Positions 49,257-59,550 are shown, counted from the first letter of the stretch. The stretch: 64,000 nucleotides of DNA from Clostridia bacterium (GCA_017464525.1 JAFTZM010000031.1:1-64000), one strand, 5' to 3'. Notes: generated from the sequence alone by a model not told the origin. Translations and numbers: made by a program.

Positions 49257-52020
49257 ATTGAATTTTTACTGTAATGACCGCAAAGGCGGGAACATCCACC
49301 CGGAAGGCATCTGTTTCTGTCTCCAGCGCCAGCACCGGGCGTTCGGTGGAGTCGGTGAGGATGGCAGAGGCGATGGGTCTGGAGAACCGCACCGCTGCGG
49401 TAGCCTTTTCTCCGGTGGGATTATAGAGGCGAAGAACTGCTCCGCTGTTATCCTCGGAAATTTTCAGGCAGGAAACATTTGCGCCCTCCACCGAGACCGC
49501 CGCCTTTTCCAGCGGTAGAGCGCCGGGGTGGCAGGTGCCGGAAACAAAGGGCAGGGGATGGCAGAATTCATCGGAAAGGGCCTTCATCTCCTCATTGGAG
49601 GCGGCCGCCACCGCCAGCCGCAAGGTATTTTTGCCCTGATCGGGGTAGGGATCGGGGTTATAGGAGCTGCGGATAAGGGTAACTGACCCCTGATCGTCAT
49701 AGCAACGGAAGCCGTACTTATGGTCAGCAATGATCCCCACGCCGTTCATGCTGAGGTAGGAGAGGGCTGGCACGTCGTGGGCCTTCTGCTCCCGCCCGAT
49801 GGTGCCATAGGGGATATCGTAGTACACCGTTTCCCCGGCGCCGTTGACCGGCACCGCAAAGTTCAGTTGCGGGATCCGCTCCTTCCGGACAGCCTGCTCA
49901 TGCCAATCGGCAACCACATCAAATTCCAGCATTTTACTGCCCTTTTTAAGGGTAACCGTCACATTCAGCTTGGAGGCACCGAATTTGATCTCATATTCAA
50001 ACCATTGATGGAGGGCCCCGCTTCTCAGCCGGCCGCCCATCACATTGCCGGTCTCATTCAGATCCTGCACATTCATATAAGGGCCTACCCGCCAGGCGGT
50101 ATAGTGCCCGTCGGCCTCTTCCTGAATCAGGCGGAAGGTGCAGGAGGGCTCGCTGATCAGCTCCTCACCACTCTGCTTATCCAGCAACGAGATGAGGGCA
50201 CAGGTGGTGCGGTCAAAGACCGCCGTGATATTTTCATTCTCCAGCACCATTGGATAATCATGGAGATGGTCATCGGTATGCTCATGGGTGATCACCTCGG
50301 GGTCGGTATGCCCTTCGGGAGTTCTGAGGCTGACCACCAGAGTAGTGTAGCCATAGGCGGGAACCGCCGCATCCACCAGCAGGCGGGTGTACTTATGGCC
50401 CCAATAGCCATGGTCATCCTTCAGCACCTCAAAGGAAACTGCATGGCCAAAGGCATCGGTCACCTGCAACTGGGCAAGATCGTAAAGATAATCCCAAAGG
50501 GTGATCTCGGTGACCCCCTTCCTCTCCCGGGCGGTGGGGTTGAAGAGGTGCAGCACCCGCACGCTACCCCGGCCCCGCTCGGTGGAGGGAAGGCGAAAGC
50601 CCTTTTTCTCCGATTGGAAGAAGCCCACGCCGCCGCCCTCGGAGACGGTACGGTTATCTTCATCAAAGGCGATGGCGGTGGTATCAATGGCATCGGCCAG
50701 CGCCTTCATAGCCCGGGTAGAGGCGGTGGCGGTGACCGCCATGATATCCTGAAATTTCCCCATGGCATACTCGGTGGTCTCCACGCTGCCGGAGCCGGGC
50801 AGGATATCATGGAAATGATTGAAGAGAAGATGCCGCCAGGCACGGTCCAGGCTTTCCTGGCTGCGGGGAGCCCCTGCCAGCTCGGAGGCCATGGCGGTGA
50901 GGGCCTCGGTCTCATTCATCCGGGCCTCGGAAAGGCGGTTGGCCATCTTGATGCGGGTCTGGGTGGTATAGCAGCCGGTAAAGATGAAATTCAGCTCCTC
51001 TTTCACTTCCGGGAATTCAATGCCGCTGCATTCCAGCTCCTCAAAGAAGCCCCGGAAGGTACCAAACTGAATGTCGGGGGTAAGGGGCCAGCTCTGAAAT
51101 TCCAAGATCCGCTCAATATCCCGGCGGGAGGGGCCGCCGCCGTGGTCGCCCACCCCGTAAACACAGAGGCAGGTCTTAATGCTGTTCCTCCCGCAGAAGC
51201 CGGCCACCTTCTCGAAGGAGATGGGGCAGACGGTGGAATTATACCACTCATACTCCCGGTAGTTCAGCACACTGCTGCCGGAGGGCGACACATAGCGGTA
51301 GATATCGTGGGGGCCGTCGTAGCCCCGGCAATGGTACATATAGCGGATACCGGCCTTGCGGAGCACCTCGGGAACATTCAGATTATGGCCGAAGGTATCG
51401 GGCACAAAATCCAATACAAAATACTCCGGGGGCAGTTCCAGCAGCCCACAAAGATACTTCTTTGCCTGAAGGATCTGGCGGGTAAGGGATTCACCGTCCG
51501 GCATATTCTTATCCGGCTCCACCCATTCGGAGGCGGTGACCTCCCAGCGACCTTCCCGGATCCGTTCCCGGATCTCCGGCAGCATCTCCGGTGCATATCT
51601 TTCGATGATCTCATAGGTGGAGGCCTGGGATTGGGCATAGGTAAAGCCAGGATATTCCCGCATCAGGTTCAGCACCGTGCGGAAGGTATCCACCGTGAGG
51701 GAGGCGGTCTCGTTATAGCCCCACTGCCAGTTCATATCGATATGAGCATGAGCCACAAAGGAGGCCTTATAGCTTTTGGCCGCCGGCTGCAGCTCCATCA
51801 GCCGTTCTTCCGTTTCAGCAACAGCGGACTTGGTGATCACCCCGTCCCGCTCAATACAGGCAAGCAAATGATCCGCCGCCTTTTCAATGACCGGATCATA
51901 CCGGCCCTCTTCATTTTTAGAAATGCCATCCAAATAAACCAGCTGGGAGGCGATCCGCTCCCCGTAGGTGCTTTCTGCCCGGCGGGCATCGATGGCCAGC
52001 AGCTTTTCAAGATATGTCAT
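49255..52020 (-). CDS. GH38 alpha-mannosidase
   Basis: 921 residues from ATG 52020 (GGGGGT upstream; the frame extends 17 codons further without a site). AHAHIDMNWQWGYNET has the zinc His/Asp of GH38 and FVPDTFGHN the nucleophile Asp208; middle helical bundle and C-terminal beta domains follow. Without a signal peptide it should trim alpha-mannosyl residues inside the cell. It converges with the GH2/dehydrogenase pair, together a mannose-glycan unit. Confidence 0.9.
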   Translation of the reverse strand: MTYLEKLLAIDARRAESTYGERIASQLVYLDGISKNEEGRYDPVIEKAADHLLACIERDGVITKSAVAETEERLMELQPAAKSYKASFVAHAHIDMNWQWGYNETASLTVDTFRTVLNLMREYPGFTYAQSQASTYEIIERYAPEMLPEIRERIREGRWEVTASEWVEPDKNMPDGESLTRQILQAKKYLCGLLELPPEYFVLDFVPDTFGHNLNVPEVLRKAGIRYMYHCRGYDGPHDIYRYVSPSGSSVLNYREYEWYNSTVCPISFEKVAGFCGRNSIKTCLCVYGVGDHGGGPSRRDIERILEFQSWPLTPDIQFGTFRGFFEELECSGIEFPEVKEELNFIFTGCYTTQTRIKMANRLSEARMNETEALTAMASELAGAPRSQESLDRAWRHLLFNHFHDILPGSGSVETTEYAMGKFQDIMAVTATASTRAMKALADAIDTTAIAFDEDNRTVSEGGGVGFFQSEKKGFRLPSTERGRGSVRVLHLFNPTARERKGVTEITLWDYLYDLAQLQVTDAFGHAVSFEVLKDDHGYWGHKYTRLLVDAAVPAYGYTTLVVSLRTPEGHTDPEVITHEHTDDHLHDYPMVLENENITAVFDRTTCALISLLDKQSGEELISEPSCTFRLIQEEADGHYTAWRVGPYMNVQDLNETGNVMGGRLRSGALHQWFEYEIKFGASKLNVTVTLKKGSKMLEFDVVADWHEQAVRKERIPQLNFAVPVNGAGETVYYDIPYGTIGREQKAHDVPALSYLSMNGVGIIADHKYGFRCYDDQGSVTLIRSSYNPDPYPDQGKNTLRLAVAAASNEEMKALSDEFCHPLPFVSGTCHPGALPLEKAAVSVEGANVSCLKISEDNSGAVLRLYNPTGEKATAAVRFSRPIASAILTDSTERPVLALETETDAFRVDVPAFAVITVKIQ

Positions 52021-52076
52021 GGTAAAAACCCCCTTTTTCCCATTATAATACAAGGAATATTGCAAAGTCAACCTAC

Positions 52077-54746
52077 TTAGGGCATAGCCTCATAAACCGG
52101 GATGATGAAATGGGCCTTAGCCTTGGCATCGGTAAAGGCACGCTTTAAGATGTTGGCCTCCTTCAAGGGTGCCTGCACATCGCTCATATACACCTTATTC
52201 TGGAACCCGGCATACCGGAAGAAGTAGGGAGTCTGGGCGCCCTGATCCAGGTATTGATCCTTCACCCAGTTGGCCCCCTCCACAATGGAGCGGAAAACGC
52301 TGTTCCAATTGCGATTTTTGGCATAGGCTGCCCCCACGCTGGGGTTACTGTCGTAGCACTGGATGCCGAAGAAGTTATAATAGCCCTCATAGCCCGTCAC
52401 GGTGCCCTTGGCAAACTTGGAGGTACCGTAGCCCGATTCCAGCGCCGCCCGGCAGGCGATATAATAGGGGTTCATCAGCAGAGACTTGGAGGCGGCATTG
52501 AAATAGCTTACCGCATCCGCCTTGGTGATGGCGCTCTCATTGGCCCAGATGGCGGCAATGCCCGCATCGTTCCAGGTGGCGGGATCATAAGTATCGATAT
52601 CCAGCATGGCGAAGATCTTATCCTCAGTCAGATAATTGAGGGGATCGATATACGTCTCATTGGCAGAACCGTAAGTCTCAAGGGCCTCCGCATAGGTCAT
52701 CTCCACATCCACAAACTCAAAGGTCCAGTTGGGATGGGCCTTTTGCAAGGCCTCAATGGCGGTTTTATAGCGGGCGGGCATGGAGGTGGCCAGCCACTCC
52801 CAGCGCAGGTAATTCTTATGGATGTAGCCCACGATCCCCCGCTCCAGCCGCTCCACCTTGCACCAGTCCCCCACCGTTTCCAGGTAGTAGACCCGGGTGT
52901 TATTGGAAAGCTGTGCCAGGCTCTGGGAGGAGCTGCTGGGCTCGGCCCGCAGGTTAACCGTTCCGCTGACCCGGGCCCGGGCATAGGAATATTCCGCGCC
53001 TTCGGGATCGGTCAGAGCAATGAGGTATTCTTTGGTGCTCCCATCCTCCAGGGTGGCGGTGATGGTAACCTTCGCCCGACCATTGCCCAGCTTCAGGGGA
53101 GTGCCCAGCTGATAGGCGGTATTGGCGTAAGGATAATAGGAGGCATATTGCTCCACCGAAACGGCGATGGAGGTAAAGCCGCTGTAGCCCACCACGCTGC
53201 AGGCGGAAAAATCAGCAGGGGAGCAGAGGTAATAATCGGTATCGACATCAAAATCGATATCGAAGCCGCTAAAGGAGACGGTGGGGCCGTTATCCGGCAC
53301 CGCCGGCTGATAAGGATACTCCCGATAGACCGGGATGATAAAATGCGCCGCCCCATCGGCATAAGCTTTTTTCAGCAGTGCCCCTTCCTTCAAGGGCGTA
53401 TCCACGCTCCCCAGAGATTTGCTCTGGAACCCGGCGAACCGGAAGAAATAGGGGGTATGAGCGCCCTGATCCAGGTACTGATCCTTCAGCCAGTTGGCTC
53501 CCTCCACAATGGAGCGCTTCACGCTGTTCCAGTTGCGGGCCTTGGCGTAGGATGCGCCGGTGCTGATATTCAGCACGTTATAATAACCCTCATAGCCGGT
53601 CACCGTGCCCTTGGCCATCGCATCGGTACCGTAGTTGGTCTGCAGGGCGGCCCGGGCGGCCATATAATAGGGATTGACCTGTAGGGAACCGGCAGCAGCC
53701 ATGAAATAGTCTGCCGCCTCCGCCTTGGTGATGGCGGTCTCATCGGTCCAGATGGCGGAGATCCCCGCATCCTTCCAGGAGGCATTATAAGTATCGATAT
53801 CCAGCAAAGCGAAGATCTTCTCTTCGGTCAGGTAGTGATAGGGATCGATGTACTGCTCATTGGCAGTACCGTAGGCCGCAAGGGCTTCCGCATAGGTCAT
53901 TTCTGTATCCAGGTATTCAAAGGTCCAATCGGGATGGGTCTTTTGGAGCGCCTCAATCGCTTCGGCATACCGGGCAGGCACCTCGGCCTGATTCCATTCC
54001 CTGCGGAGGTGATCCCCTTGGATATAGCCGACCACACCGGTGTTCAGCTGCTCCACCATCCACCATTCGCCCACCGTTTGCAGGTAATACACCCGGGTGC
54101 CCGCCGCAATGGTTCCCAAGCTCTGGGCAGAGGTGCCGGGCTCCTTCCGCAGAGGCACATCGGCGGTGGTCTTCGCATAGCAATATTCCGCACCGTCCGG
54201 ATCGGTCAGGGCAATGAGGTATTCTTTCTTGGTGCCATCCTTCAGGGTGGCGGTGATGACCAGCTTCGCCCGGCCGTTGCCCAGCTTCAGGGCATCCCCC
54301 AGCTGATAGGCTGCGGTGCTGTAGGGATAATAGCCGGCGTACTGCTCCACCTTCACGGTGATGCTTTCAAAGCCGGTATAGCTTTCGATGCGGCAGTTCT
54401 GAAAATCCACCGGATTGCAAAGATAATAATCGGTATCGGCATCAAAATCGATGGCAAAACCGCTGAACTGAATATCCGGCTCCTCCCCGATGATCCGGCG
54501 CAGCAAAAGCACCGCATCGGCGATATTCACAGTACCGTTGCCGTCCAGATCCGCGCCGGCGGCTACGGACTCCCGCATCCCGGCAGTATAGCGCAGCACC
54601 GCAATGGCATCGGCAATCTCCACCGTTCCGCTGCCATCCGCATCCCCCAATACCGGGGAGGCAGCGCTCCCGGCAAAGGGAACCGAGACCGCCAGCAGTA
54701 CAGCCAGCAATAGGGCGATCCATCTTTTTTTCAAAATTTTTCTCAT
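52077..54746 (-). CDS. Secreted dockerin protein with two SH3-glucosaminidase modules
   Basis: 889 residues. Signal peptide (ALLLAVLLAVSVPFAGSAAS), type I dockerin with two calcium repeats (GDADGSGTVEIADAIAVLRY and DLDGNGTVNIADAVLLLRRI), then two copies of a module: an Ig-like domain (GFAIDFDADTDYYLC), bacterial SH3 and an endo-beta-N-acetylglucosaminidase domain. The second module has the catalytic Glu770 in ALESGYGTS; the first has Gln369 (ALQTNYGTD), so it is probably inactive and may only bind glycan. It acts on peptidoglycan outside the cell. Third gene after fumC-TPR-glucosaminidase. Confidence 0.88.
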   Translation of the reverse strand: MRKILKKRWIALLLAVLLAVSVPFAGSAASPVLGDADGSGTVEIADAIAVLRYTAGMRESVAAGADLDGNGTVNIADAVLLLRRIIGEEPDIQFSGFAIDFDADTDYYLCNPVDFQNCRIESYTGFESITVKVEQYAGYYPYSTAAYQLGDALKLGNGRAKLVITATLKDGTKKEYLIALTDPDGAEYCYAKTTADVPLRKEPGTSAQSLGTIAAGTRVYYLQTVGEWWMVEQLNTGVVGYIQGDHLRREWNQAEVPARYAEAIEALQKTHPDWTFEYLDTEMTYAEALAAYGTANEQYIDPYHYLTEEKIFALLDIDTYNASWKDAGISAIWTDETAITKAEAADYFMAAAGSLQVNPYYMAARAALQTNYGTDAMAKGTVTGYEGYYNVLNISTGASYAKARNWNSVKRSIVEGANWLKDQYLDQGAHTPYFFRFAGFQSKSLGSVDTPLKEGALLKKAYADGAAHFIIPVYREYPYQPAVPDNGPTVSFSGFDIDFDVDTDYYLCSPADFSACSVVGYSGFTSIAVSVEQYASYYPYANTAYQLGTPLKLGNGRAKVTITATLEDGSTKEYLIALTDPEGAEYSYARARVSGTVNLRAEPSSSSQSLAQLSNNTRVYYLETVGDWCKVERLERGIVGYIHKNYLRWEWLATSMPARYKTAIEALQKAHPNWTFEFVDVEMTYAEALETYGSANETYIDPLNYLTEDKIFAMLDIDTYDPATWNDAGIAAIWANESAITKADAVSYFNAASKSLLMNPYYIACRAALESGYGTSKFAKGTVTGYEGYYNFFGIQCYDSNPSVGAAYAKNRNWNSVFRSIVEGANWVKDQYLDQGAQTPYFFRYAGFQNKVYMSDVQAPLKEANILKRAFTDAKAKAHFIIPVYEAMP

Positions 54747-54750
54747 AAAT

Positions 54751-56199
54751 TCAACTCCTATAAACAGGGATCACAAAATAAACCGTAGCGGCAGAATTGG
54801 CATAGGCCCGCCGGAGCAGCGCCGCTTCCTGCACCGGGGCGGTGGCATCTGTCATATATTCCTTCTGCTGAAATCCAGCGAACCGGAAGAAATAAGGGGT
54901 CACAGCACCCTGATCAATATACTGGTTTTTGACCCAGTTTCCTCCCTCTGCAATGGAACGGAGCAGGCTGTCCCAATTCCGCTCCTTGGCATAGGCGGCC
55001 CCCACGGTGGGGTTGCGGTCGTAGCACCGGATACCATAAAAATTATAATAGCCCTCATAGCCCCGCACCGTCCCCTTGGCAAATTTGGAGGTGCCGTAGC
55101 CCGATTCCAGGGCGGCCCGGCAGGTGAGGTAATAGGGGTTCACATTCAGCGACTGGGCGGCGGCGGTGAAATAGGAAACGGCGTCTGCTTTACTAACAGC
55201 AGAGGTCCGGTTCCAGATGGCGGCGATCCCCACCTCGGTCCAGGCCTCAAACCGGCAGCGGCTCACATCCAGCATGGCAAAGATACGGGTCTCTGTAAGG
55301 TAGTTCAGAGGATCGATATAATGCGCCTTATCGGCGCCGTATCGGTTCAGCGCCTCCTCCAGGGTCATCTCCACATCCACAAAGGTGAAGTGCCAGTTGG
55401 GGTGCTTGGCCTGCAGCTTCCCGATCGATTCCGCATAAGATGCCGGCATCTCAGTTTCCTGCCAGCCCCATTGGAGGCAGCTTTGATGGATATAGCCCAC
55501 CGTGCCGGTGTTCAGCTGCTCCACCCGGCACCAGCTGCCCTCGGTCTTCAGGTAATAGACCTTCTCACCCTTTTTAAAACGGGCCAGTACCTTTGCCCCG
55601 GGATGGCCGATGGTACGCATGGCGGTATTTTCTGTCACCTGCGCCATGATGCAGGCGTAGCCCTCCGGGTTGGGATCGGCTAAAGCGATGAGGTATTCCT
55701 TTTGGGTACCGTCCGGCAGGGTTCCGGTAACGGTGATCCTGGCCCGGCCATGCCCCAGCTGCAACGGCTCTCCCAGCACATAGGGCTCCTTTTGATAGGG
55801 ACAATAGCCCGCATACTGCTCTACCTGAACGGTGCACCGGGCAAAGCCGGTATATTTCAGGATGGAGCAGGCGGTAAAATCCTCCGGGGAGCAAAGGTAA
55901 TAATCGGTATCCGCATCAAAATCCAGAGCAAAGCCCTCCACCTTCAGGGTAGGCTTGATCAGCCCCCGCAGCAGCAGCACCACATCGGAGGCGGTGACCT
56001 CCCCATCGTTATCCGCATCGGCGATGGCGGTGACCGCCACATCCCGGCCGGTGGCATACTGCAGCACCATCACCGCATCGGCAGCAGAGAAGCGTCGGTC
56101 ACCGTTCACATCTCCCCAAACAGAGGCCGCCGAGGCAGAATAGGGAAAAAACAGCAGCAAAACCAACGCTAAAAACCCTAAAAAAAGCGATTTTTTCAT
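54751..56199 (-). CDS. Secreted dockerin protein with one SH3-glucosaminidase module
   Basis: 482 residues: signal peptide (LFLGFLALVLLLFFPYSASA), dockerin with two calcium repeats (GDVNGDRRFSAADAVMVLQY and DADNDGEVTASDVVLLLRGL), Ig-like domain, SH3 and glucosaminidase with Glu365 in ALESGYGTS. Same design as the next gene but with one module, so the larger protein arose by module duplication. Start overlaps the TPR-like gene as ATGA; 4 nt separate it from the 889-residue protein. Confidence 0.88.
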   Translation of the reverse strand: MKKSLFLGFLALVLLLFFPYSASAASVWGDVNGDRRFSAADAVMVLQYATGRDVAVTAIADADNDGEVTASDVVLLLRGLIKPTLKVEGFALDFDADTDYYLCSPEDFTACSILKYTGFARCTVQVEQYAGYCPYQKEPYVLGEPLQLGHGRARITVTGTLPDGTQKEYLIALADPNPEGYACIMAQVTENTAMRTIGHPGAKVLARFKKGEKVYYLKTEGSWCRVEQLNTGTVGYIHQSCLQWGWQETEMPASYAESIGKLQAKHPNWHFTFVDVEMTLEEALNRYGADKAHYIDPLNYLTETRIFAMLDVSRCRFEAWTEVGIAAIWNRTSAVSKADAVSYFTAAAQSLNVNPYYLTCRAALESGYGTSKFAKGTVRGYEGYYNFYGIRCYDRNPTVGAAYAKERNWDSLLRSIAEGGNWVKNQYIDQGAVTPYFFRFAGFQQKEYMTDATAPVQEAALLRRAYANSAATVYFVIPVYRS

Positions 56200-56990
56200 A
56201 GGTTTTCCTCAAGCAATTTACGGGCCTCTTGAACCGAACATAAGCGATTGCCGTGATCTACCGCAAATTGCAGCCCCTCCCGGGCATACTCTTTCTGACC
56301 CACCGCCAGATAATTCTTCGCCATGGCCATGGCCCGATCCACCGCAGCGTGCCAATGCTCAGCCTTGATGGGGTGCAATAAATTCAGGGCGCCGTCATAG
56401 TCCTTTTTACGGTAGCAGGCATCTGCCTCGCAGAGGGTCACCGGGGTCTGCAGCTGGGCCCGTTGCTTGGCATTTTTGATATCGGCGAAGAACATCCGCA
56501 CCTTTTCGGTGCAGAGATCCGCCTCCACATATTTTCCCAGCTCGGTGCAAACACCGGCCAGGTTGCAATAGTAGACCAGCTTGACCGAGGGAAGCGTGCC
56601 GGCATACTGATCGATATGGATATTTTTCAGCAGGTCGTAGTAATCCTGCCGCTGCCCCAAATTGGCCAGGGCAGCGCCATGATCCATCAGCACCAGTTGG
56701 CGCAGGGAGGGGGCGAGCTTTTTCTGCAGCAGCTCCCCGGTCACCTCCAGCAGAGGGTAGGGATCGCATTGCTCATTCAGCGCCTTGGTGGCGGGCAGGA
56801 TCAGTTTATTTATGCAAAGGGCGGGGGTCACGCCTGCCAGCAGCAGGCAGATCACCATTCCCAAGGCTACCAGCCAGAAGGGGGAGTCCAGCAGATAAAA
56901 CAATCCGCCGTAGATCCCGCACAAAACGCCTGCTGCCGCTAAGATCGCCAGGGGGCGGTGGCTCACCGCCCATATGTATACCTTTTTCAT
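56196..56990 (-). CDS. Membrane protein with TPR-like repeats
   Basis: 264 residues. Two membrane helices near the N-terminus ([20 protein letters not shown] and [16 protein letters not shown]), then helical repeats of TPR type ([20 protein letters not shown] and [18 protein letters not shown]) facing the cytoplasm. Not recognised more precisely. It overlaps fumC and the glucosaminidase gene as ATGA on both sides, so the genes are co-translated; it may help export or placement of the wall hydrolases. Confidence 0.7.
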   Translation of the reverse strand: MKKVYIWAVSHRPLAILAAAGVLCGIYGGLFYLLDSPFWLVALGMVICLLLAGVTPALCINKLILPATKALNEQCDPYPLLEVTGELLQKKLAPSLRQLVLMDHGAALANLGQRQDYYDLLKNIHIDQYAGTLPSVKLVYYCNLAGVCTELGKYVEADLCTEKVRMFFADIKNAKQRAQLQTPVTLCEADACYRKKDYDGALNLLHPIKAEHWHAAVDRAMAMAKNYLAVGQKEYAREGLQFAVDHGNRLCSVQEARKLLEENL

Positions 56991-58321
56991 ACCATCTTCT
57001 CCGGTTTCACCAAATCGTCGAATTCCTCCGGGGTAATAAGGCCGCTTTGCAGCGCAGATTCCCGCAGGGTGAGCCCCTTTTCATGAGCATTTTTTGCGAT
57101 TTTTGCAGCGTTTTCATACCCAATTTTTGGGGAAAGGCAGGTGACCAGCATCAGGGAATGATCCAGATGCTCTGCCATTCTCTGCCGGTTGGCCTTCAGC
57201 CCCTTCAGGCAATGGGTGGTGAAGGACTCCATGGCATCCGCCAGCAGCCGGGCGGACTGCAAAAAGTTATAGGCGCAGACCGGCATAAAGACATTCAGCT
57301 CAAAGTTGCCCTGGGAGGCAGCGATCCCCACGGCCACATCATTCCCCATGATCTGCACCGCCACCATGGTGACGGCCTCGCATTGGGTGGGATTGACCTT
57401 CCCCGGCATGATAGAGCTGCCCGGCTCATTTTCGGGGATGGTAATCTCTCCCAGCCCGCAACGGGGGCCGCCCGCCAGCCAGCGGATATCGTTGGCGATC
57501 TTCATCAGGTTGGCCGCCAGCGCCTTCATGGCACCGTGGGCAAACACAAAGGCATCCTTAGAGGTTAAGCCGTGAAATTTATTGGGATCGGGGGTAAAGG
57601 GGGCGCCCAATTCGGCGCAGACCGCCTCATCATAGCCCTTGGGGGCGTTCAGCCCGGTACCCACCGCCGTGCCGCCAATGGCCAACTGGGCCAGGGGGGT
57701 CAGGCTCATTTCCAGCATCCGCTTATTTTCCGAAAGCATCGCCCGCCAGCCGCTGATCTCCTGGGAAAAACGCAGGGGAGTAGCATCCTGCAGATGGGTG
57801 CGGCCGATCTTGATCACATCTTCATTTTCCCGCTCCAGCCGAGAAAGTTCCGCCTCCATGACCGCAAGGGCGGGCAACAGCCGCTCCTGCAGGGCGGTGA
57901 CCGCCGCAATACTCATGGCGGTGGGGAAGGTATCGTTGGAGCTCTGGCTCATATTCACATGATCATTGGGGTGCAGCCCCCCTGCCAGGTGGGCAATGAC
58001 CTCATTCATATTCATATTGGATTGGGTGCCGCTCCCGGTCTGCCACACCGCCAGCGGAAACTGATCCGCATAGTTGCCCGCCAGGATCTCATCGCAGACG
58101 GCGGCAATGGCATCGGCCTTTTGGGTCTCCAGCCTGCCCATTTTTTTATTGACGATGGCGCAGGCCTTTTTCAGCCGGGCAAAGGCCAGGGTGATCTCCC
58201 GGGGCATCTTCTCCTCGCCGATCTTAAAATGCTCCAGACTCCGCTGGGTCTGGGCACCCCATTTATTCTGCTCTTCCACCAGGATCTCTCCCATGGAATC
58301 ATGTTCTGTTCTGTAATTCAT
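56987..58321 (-). CDS. fumC: Class II fumarate hydratase
   Basis: 444 residues from ATG 58321 (GAGAGGAAG upstream). [20 protein letters not shown] opens the family; [17 protein letters not shown] is the fumarase/aspartase signature loop and [20 protein letters not shown] the second conserved region. It interconverts fumarate and malate in the cytoplasm; with pckG it fits a reductive branch to succinate. The downstream overlap with wall-hydrolase genes is odd for a metabolic enzyme. Confidence 0.93.
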   Translation of the reverse strand: MNYRTEHDSMGEILVEEQNKWGAQTQRSLEHFKIGEEKMPREITLAFARLKKACAIVNKKMGRLETQKADAIAAVCDEILAGNYADQFPLAVWQTGSGTQSNMNMNEVIAHLAGGLHPNDHVNMSQSSNDTFPTAMSIAAVTALQERLLPALAVMEAELSRLERENEDVIKIGRTHLQDATPLRFSQEISGWRAMLSENKRMLEMSLTPLAQLAIGGTAVGTGLNAPKGYDEAVCAELGAPFTPDPNKFHGLTSKDAFVFAHGAMKALAANLMKIANDIRWLAGGPRCGLGEITIPENEPGSSIMPGKVNPTQCEAVTMVAVQIMGNDVAVGIAASQGNFELNVFMPVCAYNFLQSARLLADAMESFTTHCLKGLKANRQRMAEHLDHSLMLVTCLSPKIGYENAAKIAKNAHEKGLTLRESALQSGLITPEEFDDLVKPEKMV

Positions 58322-58345
58322 CCTAACACTTCCTCTCAACTTTTT

Positions 58346-58374
58346 ATTATAAATCAAATCTCTTGTATCTTCAA
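58346..58374 (-). promoter_or_regulatory. Promoter of the fumC operon
   Basis: TTGAAG (58369-58374) and TATAAT (58346-58351) on the minus strand, 17-nt spacer. It interleaves with the divergent promoter at 58363-58391. Confidence 0.65.
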
Positions 58375-58391
58375 GTAAAACATGGTATACT
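58363..58391 (+). promoter_or_regulatory. Promoter of the DUF362 gene
   Basis: TTGTAT (58363-58368), 17-nt spacer, TATACT (58386-58391). Confidence 0.65.
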
Positions 58392-58423
58392 GTAAATAAT
58401 TAACAAATTAAGAGGTGACCGCC

Positions 58424-59548
58424 ATGACTCCTTCCAAAGTATACTATACCGACTTCCGGGCCGATCATAAAGAGAACCTTTTGCAAAAATTAAAGCGTCT
58501 TTGTGTTACAGCGGGGATAAAAGGCATTGATTTCAACAGAAAGTATACCGCCATCAAGCTCCATTTCGGCGAATACGGCAATTTGGCCTTTCTGCGCCCC
58601 AACTATGCACGGGTGGTGGCGGATCTGGTGAAGGAGCTGGGGGGCAGACCCTTCCTCACCGATTGCAACACCCTTTACGTTGGCTCCCGCAAGAATGCGC
58701 TGGATCATCTGGACACCGCCTATGCCAACGGCTTTTCCCCCCTGACCACCGACTGCCAGATCATCATTGGTGACGGGCTAAAGGGCACCGATGAGGTGGA
58801 GGTGCCGGTAGAGGGCGGCGAATATTGCAAGACCGCCAAGATCGGCCGGGCGGTGATGGATGCGGATATCTTCATCTCCCTCAACCATTTCAAGGGGCAT
58901 GAATGCACCGGCTTTGGCGGCGCCTTAAAGAACATCGGCATGGGCTGCGGCTCCCGGGCCGGCAAGATGGAAATGCACAGCGACGGCAAGCCCTATGTTA
59001 TTCAGGATCGTTGTATCGGCTGCGGTGCCTGCATCCGCATCTGCGCTCATAATGCCCCGGCGGTAAAAAACAAAAAGGCGGCCATTGACGTTCAAAAATG
59101 CGCCGGGTGCGGGCGGTGCATCGGCATCTGCCCCACCGATGCCATTCACGCCGCCAACGACAGCTCCAACGACATCCTCAACTATAAGATTGCGGAATAC
59201 TCTAAGGCGGTTCTGGAGGGCAGACCCCATTTTCACATTTCGCTGATCTGCGACGTTTCCCCCAACTGCGATTGCCATGCGGAAAACGATGCGGCCATCA
59301 TCCCTAATGTGGGGATGCTGGCCTCCTTTGATCCGGTGGCGCTGGATGTGGCCTGCGCCGATCTCTGCAATCAGCAGCCCATCCTGCAAAACAGCCAGCT
59401 GGGCGACCATCACGCCCACCATCACGGGGAAGGGGACCACTTCCATGTAAACCACCCGGATACCAACTGGCGCTCCTGCGTAGAGCACGCCGAAAGGCTG
59501 GGGATCGGCACCCAAAAATACGAGCTGGTCCCCCTGAAAAGGAAATAA
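58424..59548 (+). CDS. DUF362 protein with two [4Fe-4S] ferredoxin motifs
   Basis: 374 residues from ATG 58424 (AGAGGTGA upstream). DUF362 core: YTAIKLHFGEYGNLAFLRPN and LNHFKGHECTGFGGALKNIG. Two clusters: CIGCGACIRICAHNA and CAGCGRCIGICPTDA, each CxxCxxCxxxC. A His-rich stretch (GDHHAHHHGEGDHFHVNH) near the C-terminus may bind metal. Common in anaerobes as a probable cytoplasmic electron carrier of unknown partner. The small ORF starts 2 nt after it. Confidence 0.88.
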   Translation: MTPSKVYYTDFRADHKENLLQKLKRLCVTAGIKGIDFNRKYTAIKLHFGEYGNLAFLRPNYARVVADLVKELGGRPFLTDCNTLYVGSRKNALDHLDTAYANGFSPLTTDCQIIIGDGLKGTDEVEVPVEGGEYCKTAKIGRAVMDADIFISLNHFKGHECTGFGGALKNIGMGCGSRAGKMEMHSDGKPYVIQDRCIGCGACIRICAHNAPAVKNKKAAIDVQKCAGCGRCIGICPTDAIHAANDSSNDILNYKIAEYSKAVLEGRPHFHISLICDVSPNCDCHAENDAAIIPNVGMLASFDPVALDVACADLCNQQPILQNSQLGDHHAHHHGEGDHFHVNHPDTNWRSCVEHAERLGIGTQKYELVPLKRK

Positions 59549-59550
59549 AT

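Noticed and set aside
49720..52080. 786-codon plus-strand frame opposite the GH38 gene
   Set aside because: Antisense shadow; the minus strand carries complete GH38 motifs and a proper start.
52077..56199. Frameshifted single gene explaining the two glucosaminidase genes
   Set aside because: Each has its own signal peptide, dockerin and start codon; they are separate genes.
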